From: Sabethes cyaneus
Taxonomy: Eukaryota; Arthropoda; Insecta; Diptera; Culicidae
Direction of reading: 5' to 3'
Assembly: GCF_943734655.1 (NCBI RefSeq)
Contig: NC_071354.1
Location: 156,137,142-156,201,141, forward strand
DNA length: 64,000 nucleotides
Translations under genes and position numbers: made by a program
In this document: piece after piece, positions 11,801-23,261 of the stretch
Position numbering within the stretch: the first letter of the stretch is position 1
Layout of the letters: every line of letters starts with the position of its first letter
The notes under the pieces: generated by a model
The model's database searches: none
The model's input: the letters and a program-made list of their open reading frames with translations, nothing else
What the model was told of the DNA's origin: nothing

Positions 11801-12092
11801 TATTCCAGTTTGTACTAGCAACCGAACAAATTCCTTTTCCGGGATGAGTTCTGACATTTCTCTAGAGACTCTGTTAATTTTCACTGAAGATTTTCTGAAC
11901 AGCTTCACTGTATAGCGCACGTGTCTTTTGTTGTGCAATATTCTTAATTATTTGGCACATATAAGCAATAAATCGGACCTGCTTTGCCCTTCGCAAAACG
12001 CTACGATCAAGAACCATACATCGCCGTACGAAGCTGACAATGTACAAAACCCTTATTTAACCGATAGTTCTTTACGGTAGCTGTGACGTCGC

Positions 12093-12505
12093 TCACAGTG
12101 GAAATACGTGCCCTGGCCGTGTTTGACCGGAAGATGCTGCGGATGATATTTGGCGGAGTACAAACTGAAAGCGGAGAGTAGCGGAGGCGTATGAATCACG
12201 AACTAAAGGCATTGCTCGGAGAGATTCCCATCGTGCAGCTGGCAAAAGTCGGTAGGCTACGGTGGGCTGGACATGTCGTAAGGATGCCGGACGCTAGTAC
12301 AATAGTAAGAGTTCTCTAACGACCCATCGGCACCAGGAACATAGAGGCTCAACATAGAAGATGGCTCGACCAGGTCGATAGTGATTTACGACTTCTGAGA
12401 CGACTAGGAAATTGGCGATGAGTAACCCATGGAATGGATCGAGTGGAATGGAGTCGACTGCTTAAAAAGCATGAGGCATGCCGGCTCTATACTGACAACG
12501 GTGAG
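12093..12505 (+). pseudogene. LINE 3' coding fragment (RT C-terminal region)
   Basis: Broken frames contain MLRMIFGGVQT, a GRLRWAGHVVRM-like block and AQHRRWLDQVDSDLRLL, then DRVEWSRLLKKHE. These are the C-terminal blocks that also appear at 48100-48420. There are stops and frameshifts. No RT core is present. It sits inside the decayed hAT-like transposon. Confidence 0.6.
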
Positions 12506-12539
12506 GTATTTCGGGGTTTTTCGTTGGAAGAACTACATA

Positions 12540-13718
12540 CCGTGAATTCGGGTGAAATTGATCACTTTTTCGAGTATTTTTTAAATATCTTTGAATAGAA
12601 ACATATTTAGGAAGATGATTCAATTTTAAAATAAGTACTGTAGTGCTGGCTACACGACAGTATCATCTATATCTTATATAAATAGTTTTATTTTAGATAA
12701 AACTTAATGTAATCGTGAAATTGAAAATTTACAAATAACGGGTGAAATTGATCACGTAGAAATCAAGACGATATTGCTATTAAACCATACGCTCTGACAG
12801 CAATAACCTAACGTGCAGTATAAAATCTGGCGTAATCGAGATATTGCCTGTATGTAGGCAACAATGTTGCGTACAGCAACTAGCACAAAAATCAAACAGT
12901 CAGCTCTACATTAGCATGGTTGATGCATCTGCTAAATAAATATGAACGATAGAAAAGATATTAAGCCAATTTTAGCATCGTAATCGTTTGTTTTTGCTGT
13001 ATATATGTGTAAATGTACGATTTTCGTATACAATCTTCACCAATCTAGTGAAACAAATAATTTAATTCTCCTCATATACGGGAGCTTGACTGTCTCTTTG
13101 AATGTGTAGTTGCATTTCGCTATGTAAGCACAAACCGATCTCTTGCACTCTCATGCAACTGCCATATGGAGCGTTTGTAAAATTTGTGCGAAGTATTGTC
13201 TGTCTTTTGCACCCTTTTATAAATCTCCATTCTGCTTTACAGAAAGAATAAACTTTCGCAGGTGGCAGCTCCATTTCGCACCCATAGCGATCTAGAAATC
13301 TATGTTGCCTCAGTTCATGATGTTATCAATCGTTTTATTTCGTAAAAGGTCAAATCAAACAATTTCTGTCGCATAATTTTATTCATGGAAATTATCAAAG
13401 CACAGCCAGATAATTAGAGAATCGAATTAGTTCTATCAAAATTTCCTTCTGCAACGAAATTTGTGTTAACAGCAAGGAGTTTTATCGGGCATGTTGAAAA
13501 TTGCGATTCGATCAAAATAGTAAATTTTAAAAAATCAAGCCATTTACAAGATCAATCTTGCTGAAAGCCAAGTGACTTTGACCAGTAACTCAATCTTTAT
13601 ATGGATGGGTGCATATTCAGCTTTATGAATCAGTATAAACGTAGAATAAAGAGTTTTTTACTCGTTAGTCCAAGCTGATCAATTTCACCCGACTGATCAA
13701 TTTCGCCCGAATCGACGG
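12540..13718. mobile_element. Tc1/pogo-type non-autonomous element
   Basis: The left end CCGTGAATTCGGGTGAAATT and the right end in reverse, CCGTCGATTCGGGCGAAATT, form 26-bp inverted repeats with four mismatches. Both are flanked by TA (12538-12539, 13719-13720). The motif GGGTGAAATTGATCA recurs just inside both ends (12740 and 13676 in reverse), like a repeated transposase site. There is no transposase frame. Confidence 0.7.
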
Positions 13719-14498
13719 TAATCGAGTTATTATTTGTAGAACCTTCAATCATGAAATTATGCTTTAAAAGTTTTACCAGCAATTCGGGCTTCTTGAGTTG
13801 TTATTTGATCATGCAAAAATACCGAAAATACCGGTTTTTGATCGTGGAAAAACCGGTAATTCGGTATTGAAAAATAGCCCGGTAATACCTGTAAAACCGG
13901 TTTCGGTAAAACGGGTATAGCATCCCTAGTGAGGTGTCTCAAACCATCATTTAAAAAATCCTGCCTCCAAAACCCCCCACATGCCAAATTTTGTTCAATT
14001 TGCTTAATTACTTCTCGAGTTATGAGGAAATTTGTATTTCACCCCTCTTAAAAGGGAGAGGGAGAGGGAGAGTCCCAATTCACCATAGAAAAAAAAAATA
14101 CCTACAAAAACATCCACATGCTAAATTTGGTTCCATTTGCTGGATTAGTTCTGGAGTTATGCAGAAATTTGTGTTTCATTTGTATGGGAGCCCCCATACA
14201 TAAGAACCATAAGAACATCATAAGAACCTTTCCTGGCCCCAAAAACCCATATATGCAAATTTTCACGCCGATCGGTTCAGTAGTTTTCGATTATATAAGG
14301 AACATTCGGAACGACAGACAGAAATCCAGTTTTATAGGTATAGATTTGTATGAGAGCCCCCCCCCCCCCCTCTTAGTGGGGGGAGGGATCTCTAACCATC
14401 ATGAAAACCTTCCCTGGCACGAAAAACCACTACATGCAAATTTTCACGCCGATCGGTTCAGTAGTTTTCGATTCTATAAAGAACATAGGGGCAGACAA

Positions 14499-16270
14499 TG
14501 TAGCTGGCCGGAAGGCCGCTAAGGGTTTCCGTCTCCTAAATGCCTTCAGGACGTGCTAAACGAGTGACTTTAGCGCCACCTCTAATGAGGGCCACTCGTC
14601 AGATGGAATTTGCCCAGCTTGAAACCTGATCTCAGGGCAGGTTTTGAATAAAGTCCCGAAACGGCGTATAGTGCGAAGAGCTTTTAAAGGCCGAAAGAAT
14701 TACTCCGTTTGACGTACGATGGAGCCACTGCTCCGCTTAGCGATTATCACAACCGTCTTACCGACGCACGAGAACTCGCAGCGCCTCAAAAGTGTTTTCT
14801 CATCACCGGTCGAACGTACTCGACCAATCTAGCTATCTCGCTTCAGCGCAGCAGCGGGGTTATTTACCGGTAACCCTCCGGAGTACAATAACGACAAAAA
14901 AGGAAATCTAAACTACGTACGCGGAATGTGAGAAGTTCTTTCGGACAAGATTATCTGATTGGGAAGCGCTTTCTCTCATTTCACGGTTACAGCTGCGTTT
15001 ATTGCTTGGTAGGGTTAGTGGGGTACATTGGTTCAGTCACGTGTTATGTTCCTTGCTCTCTCTAGTGGTTGGCTTCCCTACTAACTCCTACTATGCGGTC
15101 AGATCAAGCACGCTCACCATTGGTTGAACGGCTGAAGCACACTCGGTAAAAGCTCTCGAGTGGCAATAAAGCAAGAAGGTGTGTGGTGTGTGTGTGTAGT
15201 GAGTGATTACGGCCGGCTCAATGAGCTATTTTTACTCACGCAGGTTGAGTAGATCGTTGCGGGCTATTTTTAGATGCCAGCTGCTGCAAAGCTCCGGTAT
15301 CGTGGATGTCGTCCAGAATAGCGATGATGCGCCAATTATGCGCGATGGCTGAATAGGAGTATTGTCAGCAATGGCGTTGCTCGCGCCGACAAAATGGCAC
15401 CGGAAGCTGCCGACAATGCTCCGGGGCTGAACAATGGCCGGACAATTAAACAACGGTGGTCTCGGCCGCGCAAAAATGGCGTGGCGCTGATCGGCGTCAA
15501 AATGTAAATTGTCGCAATTACCGACTTTCGGTGGCACAGTCGATAGCTTCGAATCCGTCGTGGGTCAGCAGCGTGGGTGCGGGACGTAAAGCTGTGCTAG
15601 TATACGGCTGGCGGAGAAAGAGGCAAAAACAAAGCCAAAAAGAGAAGCCGTCTACCGGCTGAATGGCGTTTTCAGCAATTTGTCACACACACAATCAACT
15701 CTCACTCTTACCTTCTCGCTAAACAACTTGCACACAAAAAAGCGTCCGTAGACGTAACAATGACCGCACTCTAACACGACCGCACTAGCTTTCAACCTAT
15801 GGAACATACAATTTGAATCAAATCTTCAAGCAAATCTCACATTCTAAGCTTACAACAATTCACGCACGCGAACACTCAAATCACACTGCTGCCTGCTTTC
15901 ACGATCCAGATCGAAATGGTCGAATAGCAGTTCTGTAATCCTCAGAAAAGATTGCGAAGCATATTCGGTAGTCGTGATCGGAAGTACGTTTCGTGAAACG
16001 ACTCGTAAACGATTGTTTATGGCTAAGCGTGCATGACTTCATTTCCTTCTTCCTTCCGTCCTTTATCCGCGTTTTCGTGTCTCTACCCGCTTCGGCATTT
16101 AGTGAGACGGAAACATCGTCAGGAAATGGCTTTGAAATGTGCTGAATTTTGAAAGTAGCTGAGTATTTGTATACAAGTTTCTTGCTTGCGAGTATGGTAC
16201 AATATCGAATAGTGAACGTAAGTGAATGATATTTGAATTATTAATTTCCTAAAATAGTAGCCATGCTACA
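14499..16270 (-). repeat. 3' LTR of the gypsy element
   Basis: 1772 bp with termini TGTAGC...GCTACA. It appears identical to 23631-25402 apart from T at 16043 against C at 25175. On the minus strand an AATAAA polyadenylation signal lies at 14998-15003. A 101-codon minus-strand frame (15232-15537) is repeated in the other LTR and has no recognised domain. Confidence 0.95.
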
Positions 16271-16288
16271 TCATCCCTTACTAGTTGT

Positions 16289-16335
16289 ACAAAAATTTGA
16301 TTAAAATTTTGAAAAAATTTTAATCAAATTTTTGT
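16289..16335. repeat. Perfect 22-bp palindrome near the 3' LTR
   Basis: Arms 16289-16310 and 16314-16335 are exact inverted repeats (ACAAAAATTTGATTAAAATT in the left arm) with a 3-base loop. It starts 18 bases inside the 3' LTR boundary, next to the expected polypurine tract, whose minus-strand sequence AGTAAGGGATGA abuts the LTR. Confidence 0.8.
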
Positions 16336-18183
16336 AGGGTTATATTTCGCTGAATTTATCTCTGTTATGGAACTATGGAACTCTAAATGACTATGGAAAT
16401 CTATGGAACTATGAATATCCGAAAATATCAGTGACACGCATCTCTCTTCCAACTAATTTAACAAAAATTTTGCGCAACTTCTCTAACTAGCTAGGTGTTT
16501 TTCTACTCCAGCAACTTTGCCGAAAACTGAACAAACAACCCGTAAATGATCAAAAACTTGTGGATCCTAGAAGCATGATCAACTCCAGAATGAATTCCGA
16601 AAACACGATCATGTACGTTCTCCACATTAAAATATCTTTTAACCTGCGAATCCTGAATATCGATCCCCACAGAATGAATTCCGAGGTTCTGATCGTATTC
16701 TCTTTCCACAATAACATCCGTTTTGACTTATGAAAACCCTCCAGAATTATGTCCGAAGCACTGTTTTACATAAGCTAAACTAAACCAAAATCATAAATAT
16801 TTCCGCGAAATATTTATCTGCGCATACAATAAAATTTACATCGACGTGCCCCTCAACACGAGTGAGCCGTCCCTCACACTAGTGAGAAGTAACTCACTCA
16901 CCTAATCCTGCGTGTCAACTGACCGGACTGCGAACAAATGACAAACGTCAAAAGTGGAAAAAGCTTTGATAGCCAAGATGGCTAGTGGAATGCTGCTCGG
17001 CGAAATTTAACAAAATTAGTGGATTTCTACCGGCGCTTGACTGGTTTTGTAGGCCAAAATTGAAGGGAAGTGTGAATACAATATGTATCATATCATTGTT
17101 GAGTTGATTGGTTCTTTTTCTTTACAGAAACGGTGGATTTTGTTTGCGTCAACACGGCTGAAAACAACGGAACGGAAAGCTTTGGTAAAAAAAATAAGCT
17201 AATTTTGGCTATGGTTTCTATTTTTAGGATGATTGGAGATGCTTATTACGAAAATTATATCTACTGGATGACGATGGGAAGAACACTAAAACTATTTATG
17301 CCAAAAACTAAATGATGTATGAAGATGGGAAAATATGTACAAAGGAGCTAACAGAAGAATTTTAACTACAAGCTTAATCTAACGTAGAAACTATAAATAG
17401 AAAATCGTGAGTTTTTGAATGAATCAATCTAATCTATACCTAATACTAACACTAAAATTAAGTTAGACGACAGGCGCGTACTAATAACTAATATTTACAC
17501 AGGTTTTTACAAGGGAAGTGAATCTTCAACCTTGTTTGTGCTTTTCGTTTTTCCCATTAAGGTGTTTTTGGTGGAATTCGTTCATCGAAGACACTTAGTT
17601 GTTCTTTGTAGAAGATACATAGCTCGTAAAGTAATCGTCCATCCAAATTTCCAACGTGAGGTTGGGAATTGGTTTTCAGTTGACGACTTGATTCCAACTT
17701 TCGAGCTATAATAAGAAAGTCGATAAAGAAGGGTAATCAATTGCTACTGATTTAAATCGAAGTCATTGCCTATGAGCTCGCTTCAATTCGTGCTGCTGCA
17801 CTACTTAATTCAGGTCATAGCCCAAGCTCCTTCTGATGCTTCACGATTAATTCACCCTTAAGGCCGGTCGCCTTCCTTATACTACTCTTGTTGGCTCATA
17901 GTCGGTTCCGCTAAAAATCAATGACCGTTTTCCTGCAAGTGTTTTTCTTGAAGTTGGTCCCTCACCAGGTGGATACATAGCTTAAAAAATTCAAGCGGTC
18001 GCTTTTGGCAAAACACAATCACGACCTTGGAGGTATTTTTGCTGAATTACAATACTTTGTTGTTCCGAAGAAGTTCATAGCCGGGGAGTAATTTGTATTT
18101 TTGGGCGCTCCGAAGAGGTTTCATTAGTTGCGAATTCGTAACTTTCGTTACCCCGAAGGGCTACATAGCTGAAAAATTTAATG
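16336..18183 (-). other. Non-coding 3' region of the gypsy element
   Basis: About 1.85 kb between the pol stop and the 3' LTR. Only short frames (60-68 codons) are present and none resembles an envelope protein. The distal part (17930-18180) has loosely repeated motifs such as TTCATAGC, ACATAGC and CCGAAG, possibly degenerate direct repeats. Confidence 0.6.
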
Positions 18184-21100
18184 TTACTTCGATAAATGCA
18201 CCTTTTTCAGGTGATTGCCGTAAAACACGCCAAGTCGTTTGCCATTTTGGTCCTCAAGCTCGTAGCAGTGTTTCCCTAGTATTTTCCTGACTACGGCGAG
18301 TTCAAATTTTGGCGCTAGTTTCGAACAGAAACCTTTCGCTTTGTCTGAAAGCTCAAAGTTTCGTTTCAAAACCGTCTCCCCAGTCGTGTAAGTCGGGCAA
18401 TCTGGGTTCGATCTCAGGTTGTACTGCTTTTTGTGTCGATCATACGCTTTTGCCAACTGATCTTTGATCTCATCGAACAACTTTTGCCTCCTACCCCTCA
18501 CCGGTTCATCACGCGACTTATCCGTTTCCGCCTGTTCCCGTATTCTTGTGTATTCCTGACCGTCAGATATCATTTCTCTACCAAAAACCACGAAGTACGG
18601 CGTGTACTTGGTCGACTCATGCACGGCACTTCTAATCGCGCATGCTATAGTTTGTAAATCATCTGCCCAGTCTTTGTGTTGTTTTATTGTCGCGCGAATG
18701 GCTGTAGTTATTACCCGGTTGACCCGTTCAGTGTTATTCACTTGCGGGTGGTACGCTGGGGTGAGCCAGTGGTTCACGTTGAACTCTGCTAACAGTTCCC
18801 GAAAAACTTTTGATGTGAACTGAGTCCCGTTATCAGTCAAAATTATTTCCGGTACTCCGAAAAGCAGAAATATCATATTTTTGACGAATTCAACTAACGA
18901 GTTAGCTTTGGCCTCTCTAAATGGTTGAACCAATACAAATTTACTGAAAACGTCAGTTGCAACTAGCAGACACGTGTGACGGCCTTTACCCGAAGCTGGT
19001 AATGGACCAACATAGTCGAGTGTGACAAACTGCCAAGGGTACTCCACAAATTCCTTCTGAGCTCCCATTGGCGGCGTGGCGTTTATGTTTCCAGCTTTCG
19101 AGGTTTGGCATTTCAAACATTCGCGGCAATATTTTTTTACTTCTTCTGCCATTCCAGGCCAGCAATACCGACGCTTTACCGATTGTAACGTTTTTTCCGC
19201 CCCGAGGTGTGCTGTTTCGTGCTCCGCTTTTATTATTGGCAATCGTTCTTCTACTCGGGGATACATCTTCCATCGGAAACGCGGATCGTCGATTCGGGTT
19301 TCGCTTTTTACATAGCGGTATATTACGCCATCTGTAATTCGGAAGCCGCTATATTTCGCAGGGTTGGCTCTAATCTTTTCGATTAGTTCTTCATAATCGT
19401 TATCCTGAGACGAGAGTTCTAGAAGGTTGATTGACCTGGAGAGACAATCCGCGGTTATATTGCAAGATCCTTTCCTGTAAACCAGCTGTATGTCGTAGGA
19501 TTGTATCTTGAGCGCCCAGCGGAGGAGTTTTGAATTTCCGGACTCAACTCCGATGGTGAACAGCCAGAGTAGGCTGCGTGCATCCGTGACGACTCTGAAA
19601 TGCGAACCCTCCACGTAGTGACGAAAATTCTCAATAGCAAGCAGTACTCCTAAGCATTCCTTCTCTACACTTGAATAAGCCCGTTGTGTTCTGCTAAGCT
19701 TTTTGCTGAAATATGCAATCACTCGTGTCTCTCCGTCAAGTTCTTGAACCAAAGCTGCTCCAACCGCCGTATCAGATGCATCAGACTCTATTGTAAAGGG
19801 TTTGGTAAAGTCTGGGTTTGCCAGAATCGGCGCGGAAGTCAGTACCGATTTCAGCTCACTGAATGCTTGTTCGGCTTCTTCCGTCCACTCAAACTTCTTT
19901 TTTGCTTTCTTTAGTAAATCGGTAATTGGAACGGTGATCCGGCTGTAGTTTTTAATAAACCTTTGGTAGAACCCAGCTAATCCTAATAACCGTCGGACAT
20001 CTTTTATGCTTTTTGGTCTCGCGTAATCCAAAATTGGAGCGATTCTTGATCCGTCGATGGCAACTCCCTGTTCCGTTAGCAGATACCCAAGGTATTTTAT
20101 TTGTTTTCTGCAGAATTTGGACTTTTCTAACGAAACTGTCAAATTTGCATTTCGCAATCTCTCTGCGACTATTTCGAGTAAACGAAAATGCTCTGCTAAC
20201 GTCTTTGTTGCGATCACAATATCGTCTAAATAGACAAACACCGACGGCATCAAGTCGAACCCTATCACTTTGTCCATCAATCGGCACATCGTGAATGGTG
20301 CATTTGTTACGCCGAAGGGACAGACTTTGAACCTGAATAGGCCTTTAGATGTCCGAAAAGCGGTGTAATTCCTGCTCTCTTCTTTCAGCGGGATTTGAAA
20401 GTAAGCATCTTTCAAATCGATTATTGAGAAAAACTTGGCATGCTCCAGTCTACCGAAGATTTCCAGCATATTCCGGATTGGATACGTATCCTTCACCGTC
20501 ATCGCATTTAATCTGCGAGAGTCCAAGCACACTCGAATTTTGCCGTTTGATTTTCGAACTGGTACCAGCGGATTGGTCCATTCGCTGTAGCATTCCTCTA
20601 TCACATTCATTTCCTTAAACCGCTCGATTTCTGCATCAACCTCTTTTTGGATGCTTGGAGAGCATCGGTACGTTGGCTGATTCCTAGGCTTTGCTCCCTC
20701 TTTCAGAATAATTTCATGTTCGATTTTGTTCGTCTGACCTAGTTTCCCCAGAGATGTAAACGCAAATTTTTTTACCACTTCGACCAGTTGTTCTCGCTCT
20801 ACCTTAGACAGCTCGTGCTCGACTTCTATGGTGTCTTCCGTTGGAATCTGCTCCTCTTCCGGAATATCGTATGTCGGTACATCCAGGGTTACATCTTTTT
20901 CCATTACTGGTAGCTTTGGTAACATTCCCACTGGCTCTAAAGTGAACGCAATGCTCTCGTTCTCATCGTCAAATTCTCCGATTGGTTCTGGGCCGTTCCC
21001 GAGGTCCACCATTGGCTGAATCCCAAAACTTCTCCAGAAATTGCATCCCAGAATCGGTTTTGAGATTTCCGGAACAACTACTGTTGGTACAACGCGCGTC

Positions 21101-21468
21101 ATTTGCCTGAAGGTGTAGGGAATATTAAGGTATCCCAAACACTTATACTGTGAGTTGTCCGCGGTGCACACTCTCAGCCTCGTTGGTTGAAGCTTCAGTC
21201 CATATTTGTCCGAAAGCTCTAGTGAGTTGATTACGCTGATTCCGGCACCTGAGTCTAACAGTGCCGTTATTTCACTGTCAAATATTTTAACGCGTAAATA
21301 AGGACATTTCCTGGTTTCGATTTTGATCGTGTGTATTCGGTCGATTGGGTCGTAGATTGCGGCATTGGGAACATATTCGTTTTCCGGGATGGTCACGTTC
21401 CCAGTAGTACATCCCTTTAATTGTTTCCCTGGTTCTGCCGGAATTGTCTTCCGTCTCTCCCTATACAT
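18184..21468 (-). CDS. pol: gypsy pol: protease, RT, RNase H, integrase
   Basis: An open frame of 1094 codons from the first ATG. The real product probably begins by frameshift from gag and not at this ATG. Domains in order: aspartic protease with LLDSGAG (DSGA at 72-75); reverse transcriptase with LKDAYFQIP (Asp 351) and VYLDDIV (YLDD 413-416); RNase H with SDAS (about 562-565) and TDA (about 628-630); integrase with an HHCC zinc site (His 750, His 754, Cys 784, Cys 787) and catalytic Asp 818, Asp 879 and Glu 914. The spacing Asp 879 to Glu 914 leaves 34 residues between, because the motif reads HPQVNNTER, not the longer NGxxER form. The enzymes copy the element RNA and insert the DNA. No stop or frameshift interrupts the frame and every catalytic residue I can check is present, so the product looks functional. 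Confidence 0.95.
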   Translation of the reverse strand: MYRERRKTIPAEPGKQLKGCTTGNVTIPENEYVPNAAIYDPIDRIHTIKIETRKCPYLRVKIFDSEITALLDSGAGISVINSLELSDKYGLKLQPTRLRVCTADNSQYKCLGYLNIPYTFRQMTRVVPTVVVPEISKPILGCNFWRSFGIQPMVDLGNGPEPIGEFDDENESIAFTLEPVGMLPKLPVMEKDVTLDVPTYDIPEEEQIPTEDTIEVEHELSKVEREQLVEVVKKFAFTSLGKLGQTNKIEHEIILKEGAKPRNQPTYRCSPSIQKEVDAEIERFKEMNVIEECYSEWTNPLVPVRKSNGKIRVCLDSRRLNAMTVKDTYPIRNMLEIFGRLEHAKFFSIIDLKDAYFQIPLKEESRNYTAFRTSKGLFRFKVCPFGVTNAPFTMCRLMDKVIGFDLMPSVFVYLDDIVIATKTLAEHFRLLEIVAERLRNANLTVSLEKSKFCRKQIKYLGYLLTEQGVAIDGSRIAPILDYARPKSIKDVRRLLGLAGFYQRFIKNYSRITVPITDLLKKAKKKFEWTEEAEQAFSELKSVLTSAPILANPDFTKPFTIESDASDTAVGAALVQELDGETRVIAYFSKKLSRTQRAYSSVEKECLGVLLAIENFRHYVEGSHFRVVTDARSLLWLFTIGVESGNSKLLRWALKIQSYDIQLVYRKGSCNITADCLSRSINLLELSSQDNDYEELIEKIRANPAKYSGFRITDGVIYRYVKSETRIDDPRFRWKMYPRVEERLPIIKAEHETAHLGAEKTLQSVKRRYCWPGMAEEVKKYCRECLKCQTSKAGNINATPPMGAQKEFVEYPWQFVTLDYVGPLPASGKGRHTCLLVATDVFSKFVLVQPFREAKANSLVEFVKNMIFLLFGVPEIILTDNGTQFTSKVFRELLAEFNVNHWLTPAYHPQVNNTERVNRVITTAIRATIKQHKDWADDLQTIACAIRSAVHESTKYTPYFVVFGREMISDGQEYTRIREQAETDKSRDEPVRGRRQKLFDEIKDQLAKAYDRHKKQYNLRSNPDCPTYTTGETVLKRNFELSDKAKGFCSKLAPKFELAVVRKILGKHCYELEDQNGKRLGVFYGNHLKKVHLSK

Positions 21469-23261
21469 CGGTTACACGATCGGATTGTTTGGCCTAATTC
21501 TCCACACCCGTAACAAAAAATCCTCCTTGGTTCTCGGCAGTCTCGCCAGTTGTGTCCCACTCTCTTGCAGTTCCAGCATACTTTCTGCAGCGCCTGCACT
21601 GTTGCTTGCTGACCTGTTGCTTGCTGACCTGTTTGCGCGAATCTGGTTCTTGGTGGCCATCTATTATTTCCTTCCGCGTTTACCTTCATTGCGTCGATTG
21701 CTTCAGGCTCCTCTTCTTCGCTCTCTGACCGATTGCATTCCAGCTGGTGAATGTTTCGCTGAAACCGAGCTTCGGGGAACTGTTGCATATTAGGGTCAGC
21801 GGCATCGATACCGCGGTTTAAGCGGATCAAATGGTCCAAGTCCCGGACGGAGATTGTTGCAATTTTGGAACGGTAATGCTGCCGCATATTGTCCCATACT
21901 ACCTCGAATTTTCTTCTACGTGAAAGAGGAGTGGACAGCATTTTATTGAGTCTTTCGATTTCTGTCACGAATGCAATGAATGGTTCTCCTCTCTGCTGTG
22001 TCCGGTTTTGAATCTTTAGGCGAATACCTTGATCTTGGTTTGGGTTTCCAAACCGGTATCGAATTCGATCTTCAAAATCGTCCCAGTCCGCAAATTCATC
22101 GACATAGGTGAAGAACCAGTCTGAAGCCGGCCCTTCCAAGATAAGATGGATATCCCGTAACAAATTGTTACCGGAAACACCTTCTCTCACCGCAATTTTC
22201 TTTAATTTGTATAGAAAATTTTCCACCGAGATCGACTTTGTATCCCCCGAGAAGAACAATTTCCAATGTTCGATTCTTCTGTAGTGTCGAGGCTCTCGTT
22301 CTCTCTGTTGACTATAACTAGAGTCCCTCGACTCGTGCCTATCTCCACCTACATGAAATCTGGAGCTGTGCCTTGACGCTGATGTATGCCAACCTCTGCT
22401 GTTGTCATGTCCACTTTCTTCGTCTGAGTCACTACTAACTCTTCGCCTATGTTGTCTATATTCAGAAACGCCAGATCTGCGGGTGTTAGACCTCACTTCG
22501 TGACTGTGGTTTCTAATTCGTGGATCATGTGGCTCACCCGGTTCTGCATTTCCCGGCTCAATCGTATTTGTTGTACTCGAACTCTGTAGATTTTTGATTA
22601 GACGTTCGAGTTCCAAAATACGGTTTTGCATCTCTTCGTACGAAGGTTGAACTACAGTTACCTTGGATTTTGGATCAGTTGCTTGCTTTTCCTTAGGAAT
22701 TGCACCTAACAATTTGTTGCCAGATGGATCAGCCGTTTTGTCTACGTGTTTTGCGATGGTGTCGTTGCCTTTTTCCACGGTGTTAATACCAACTGCTCCT
22801 TCTTCGTCAGTGCCACTACCACCATCGGACGGGGGAAGCTTATGAGTTGTTCGTTGGAGCAAAGCATCAATTTTTTCTATCATCTCTTGACGGACCTTTT
22901 CGCTGCCTTCATTCGAAGGCAAACTTCTCTGAATTCTGAGGTAGTAGTGTCTCAATCGTGACACTAATTTCGGGTGTGCCCCATCTTGCAGTAGCAGTTC
23001 AATTTGATCAACCCGGTTTCGAATTATATCGATTTCCGCCTCGAACTGATACGGGGACCGATACCGTTTCCCTTCTTTTTTGTCCTCTTGAATCAGTCTT
23101 CGTAACAATCGAAGTTTGCTTGGCATGTCTTTATGCCGCTCCTCCAATTGGTTACGCAGTACCAATTCATAGTCCACTTCCTCGTTTGTCAAATGGTCCG
23201 CGTGGGGATATTTCAGAGCCATAGTAATAAAGAATGCGTAATAATTTGTACTAACAATCAC
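21417..23261 (-). CDS. gag: gypsy gag nucleocapsid polyprotein
   Basis: 614 codons, starting about 370 bases after the 5' LTR. The N-terminal part is charged, with a Ser/Arg/His-rich stretch in the middle (roughly 245-325). A block around 330-480 (containing WKLFFSGDTKSISVENFLYK) resembles the capsid region of gypsy retrotransposons. The C-terminus carries two zinc knuckles. The first is a standard CCHC (CWNCKRVGHNWRDC, 562-575). The second, CYGCGELGQTIRSC (583-596), has Gln where His is expected and may not bind zinc normally. The protein packages the element RNA. The stop lies two codons after the slippery site, and gag overlaps the pol frame in the -1 phase. Confidence 0.92.
   Translation of the reverse strand: MIVSTNYYAFFITMALKYPHADHLTNEEVDYELVLRNQLEERHKDMPSKLRLLRRLIQEDKKEGKRYRSPYQFEAEIDIIRNRVDQIELLLQDGAHPKLVSRLRHYYLRIQRSLPSNEGSEKVRQEMIEKIDALLQRTTHKLPPSDGGSGTDEEGAVGINTVEKGNDTIAKHVDKTADPSGNKLLGAIPKEKQATDPKSKVTVVQPSYEEMQNRILELERLIKNLQSSSTTNTIEPGNAEPGEPHDPRIRNHSHEVRSNTRRSGVSEYRQHRRRVSSDSDEESGHDNSRGWHTSASRHSSRFHVGGDRHESRDSSYSQQREREPRHYRRIEHWKLFFSGDTKSISVENFLYKLKKIAVREGVSGNNLLRDIHLILEGPASDWFFTYVDEFADWDDFEDRIRYRFGNPNQDQGIRLKIQNRTQQRGEPFIAFVTEIERLNKMLSTPLSRRRKFEVVWDNMRQHYRSKIATISVRDLDHLIRLNRGIDAADPNMQQFPEARFQRNIHQLECNRSESEEEEPEAIDAMKVNAEGNNRWPPRTRFAQTGQQATGQQATVQALQKVCWNCKRVGHNWRDCREPRRIFCYGCGELGQTIRSCNRCIGRDGRQFRQNQGNN
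21423..21429 (-). promoter_or_regulatory. -1 ribosomal frameshift site (G GGA AAC)
   Basis: On the minus strand the heptamer GGGAAAC lies in gag phase as G GGA AAC, followed by AAT TAA. A one-base backward slip places the ribosome on CAA TTA AAG GGA, which is exactly the pol frame (QLKG...). The match in phase and its position just before the gag stop strongly support it as the gag-pol switch. I have not identified a downstream pseudoknot. Confidence 0.85.

Larger units (their letters stand above)
10958..13929. mobile_element. Decayed hAT-like transposon nested in Helitron copy 1
   Basis: The left end CAGAGATGCCAATACC and the right end read in reverse, CTAGGGATGCTATACC, are inverted repeats, followed on both sides by ACCGGTTTT-rich sequence. 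A CAGxGATGC terminus is typical of hAT elements. An 8-bp duplication is not clear (TACAGGGG against TGAGGTGT). The interior holds a fragment that reads like a hAT transposase (11640-11800, minus), a LINE fragment (12093-12505) and a Tc1/pogo-type element (12540-13718). The Helitron sequence resumes directly at 13930. Confidence 0.6.

Noticed and set aside
15232..15537. 101-codon frame present twice (also 24364-24669)
   Set aside because: It lies in the two LTRs; the repetition follows from LTR identity and no domain is seen.
16503..16709. Possible envelope gene after pol
   Set aside because: Only 68 codons, with no signal peptide, membrane segment or cleavage site.
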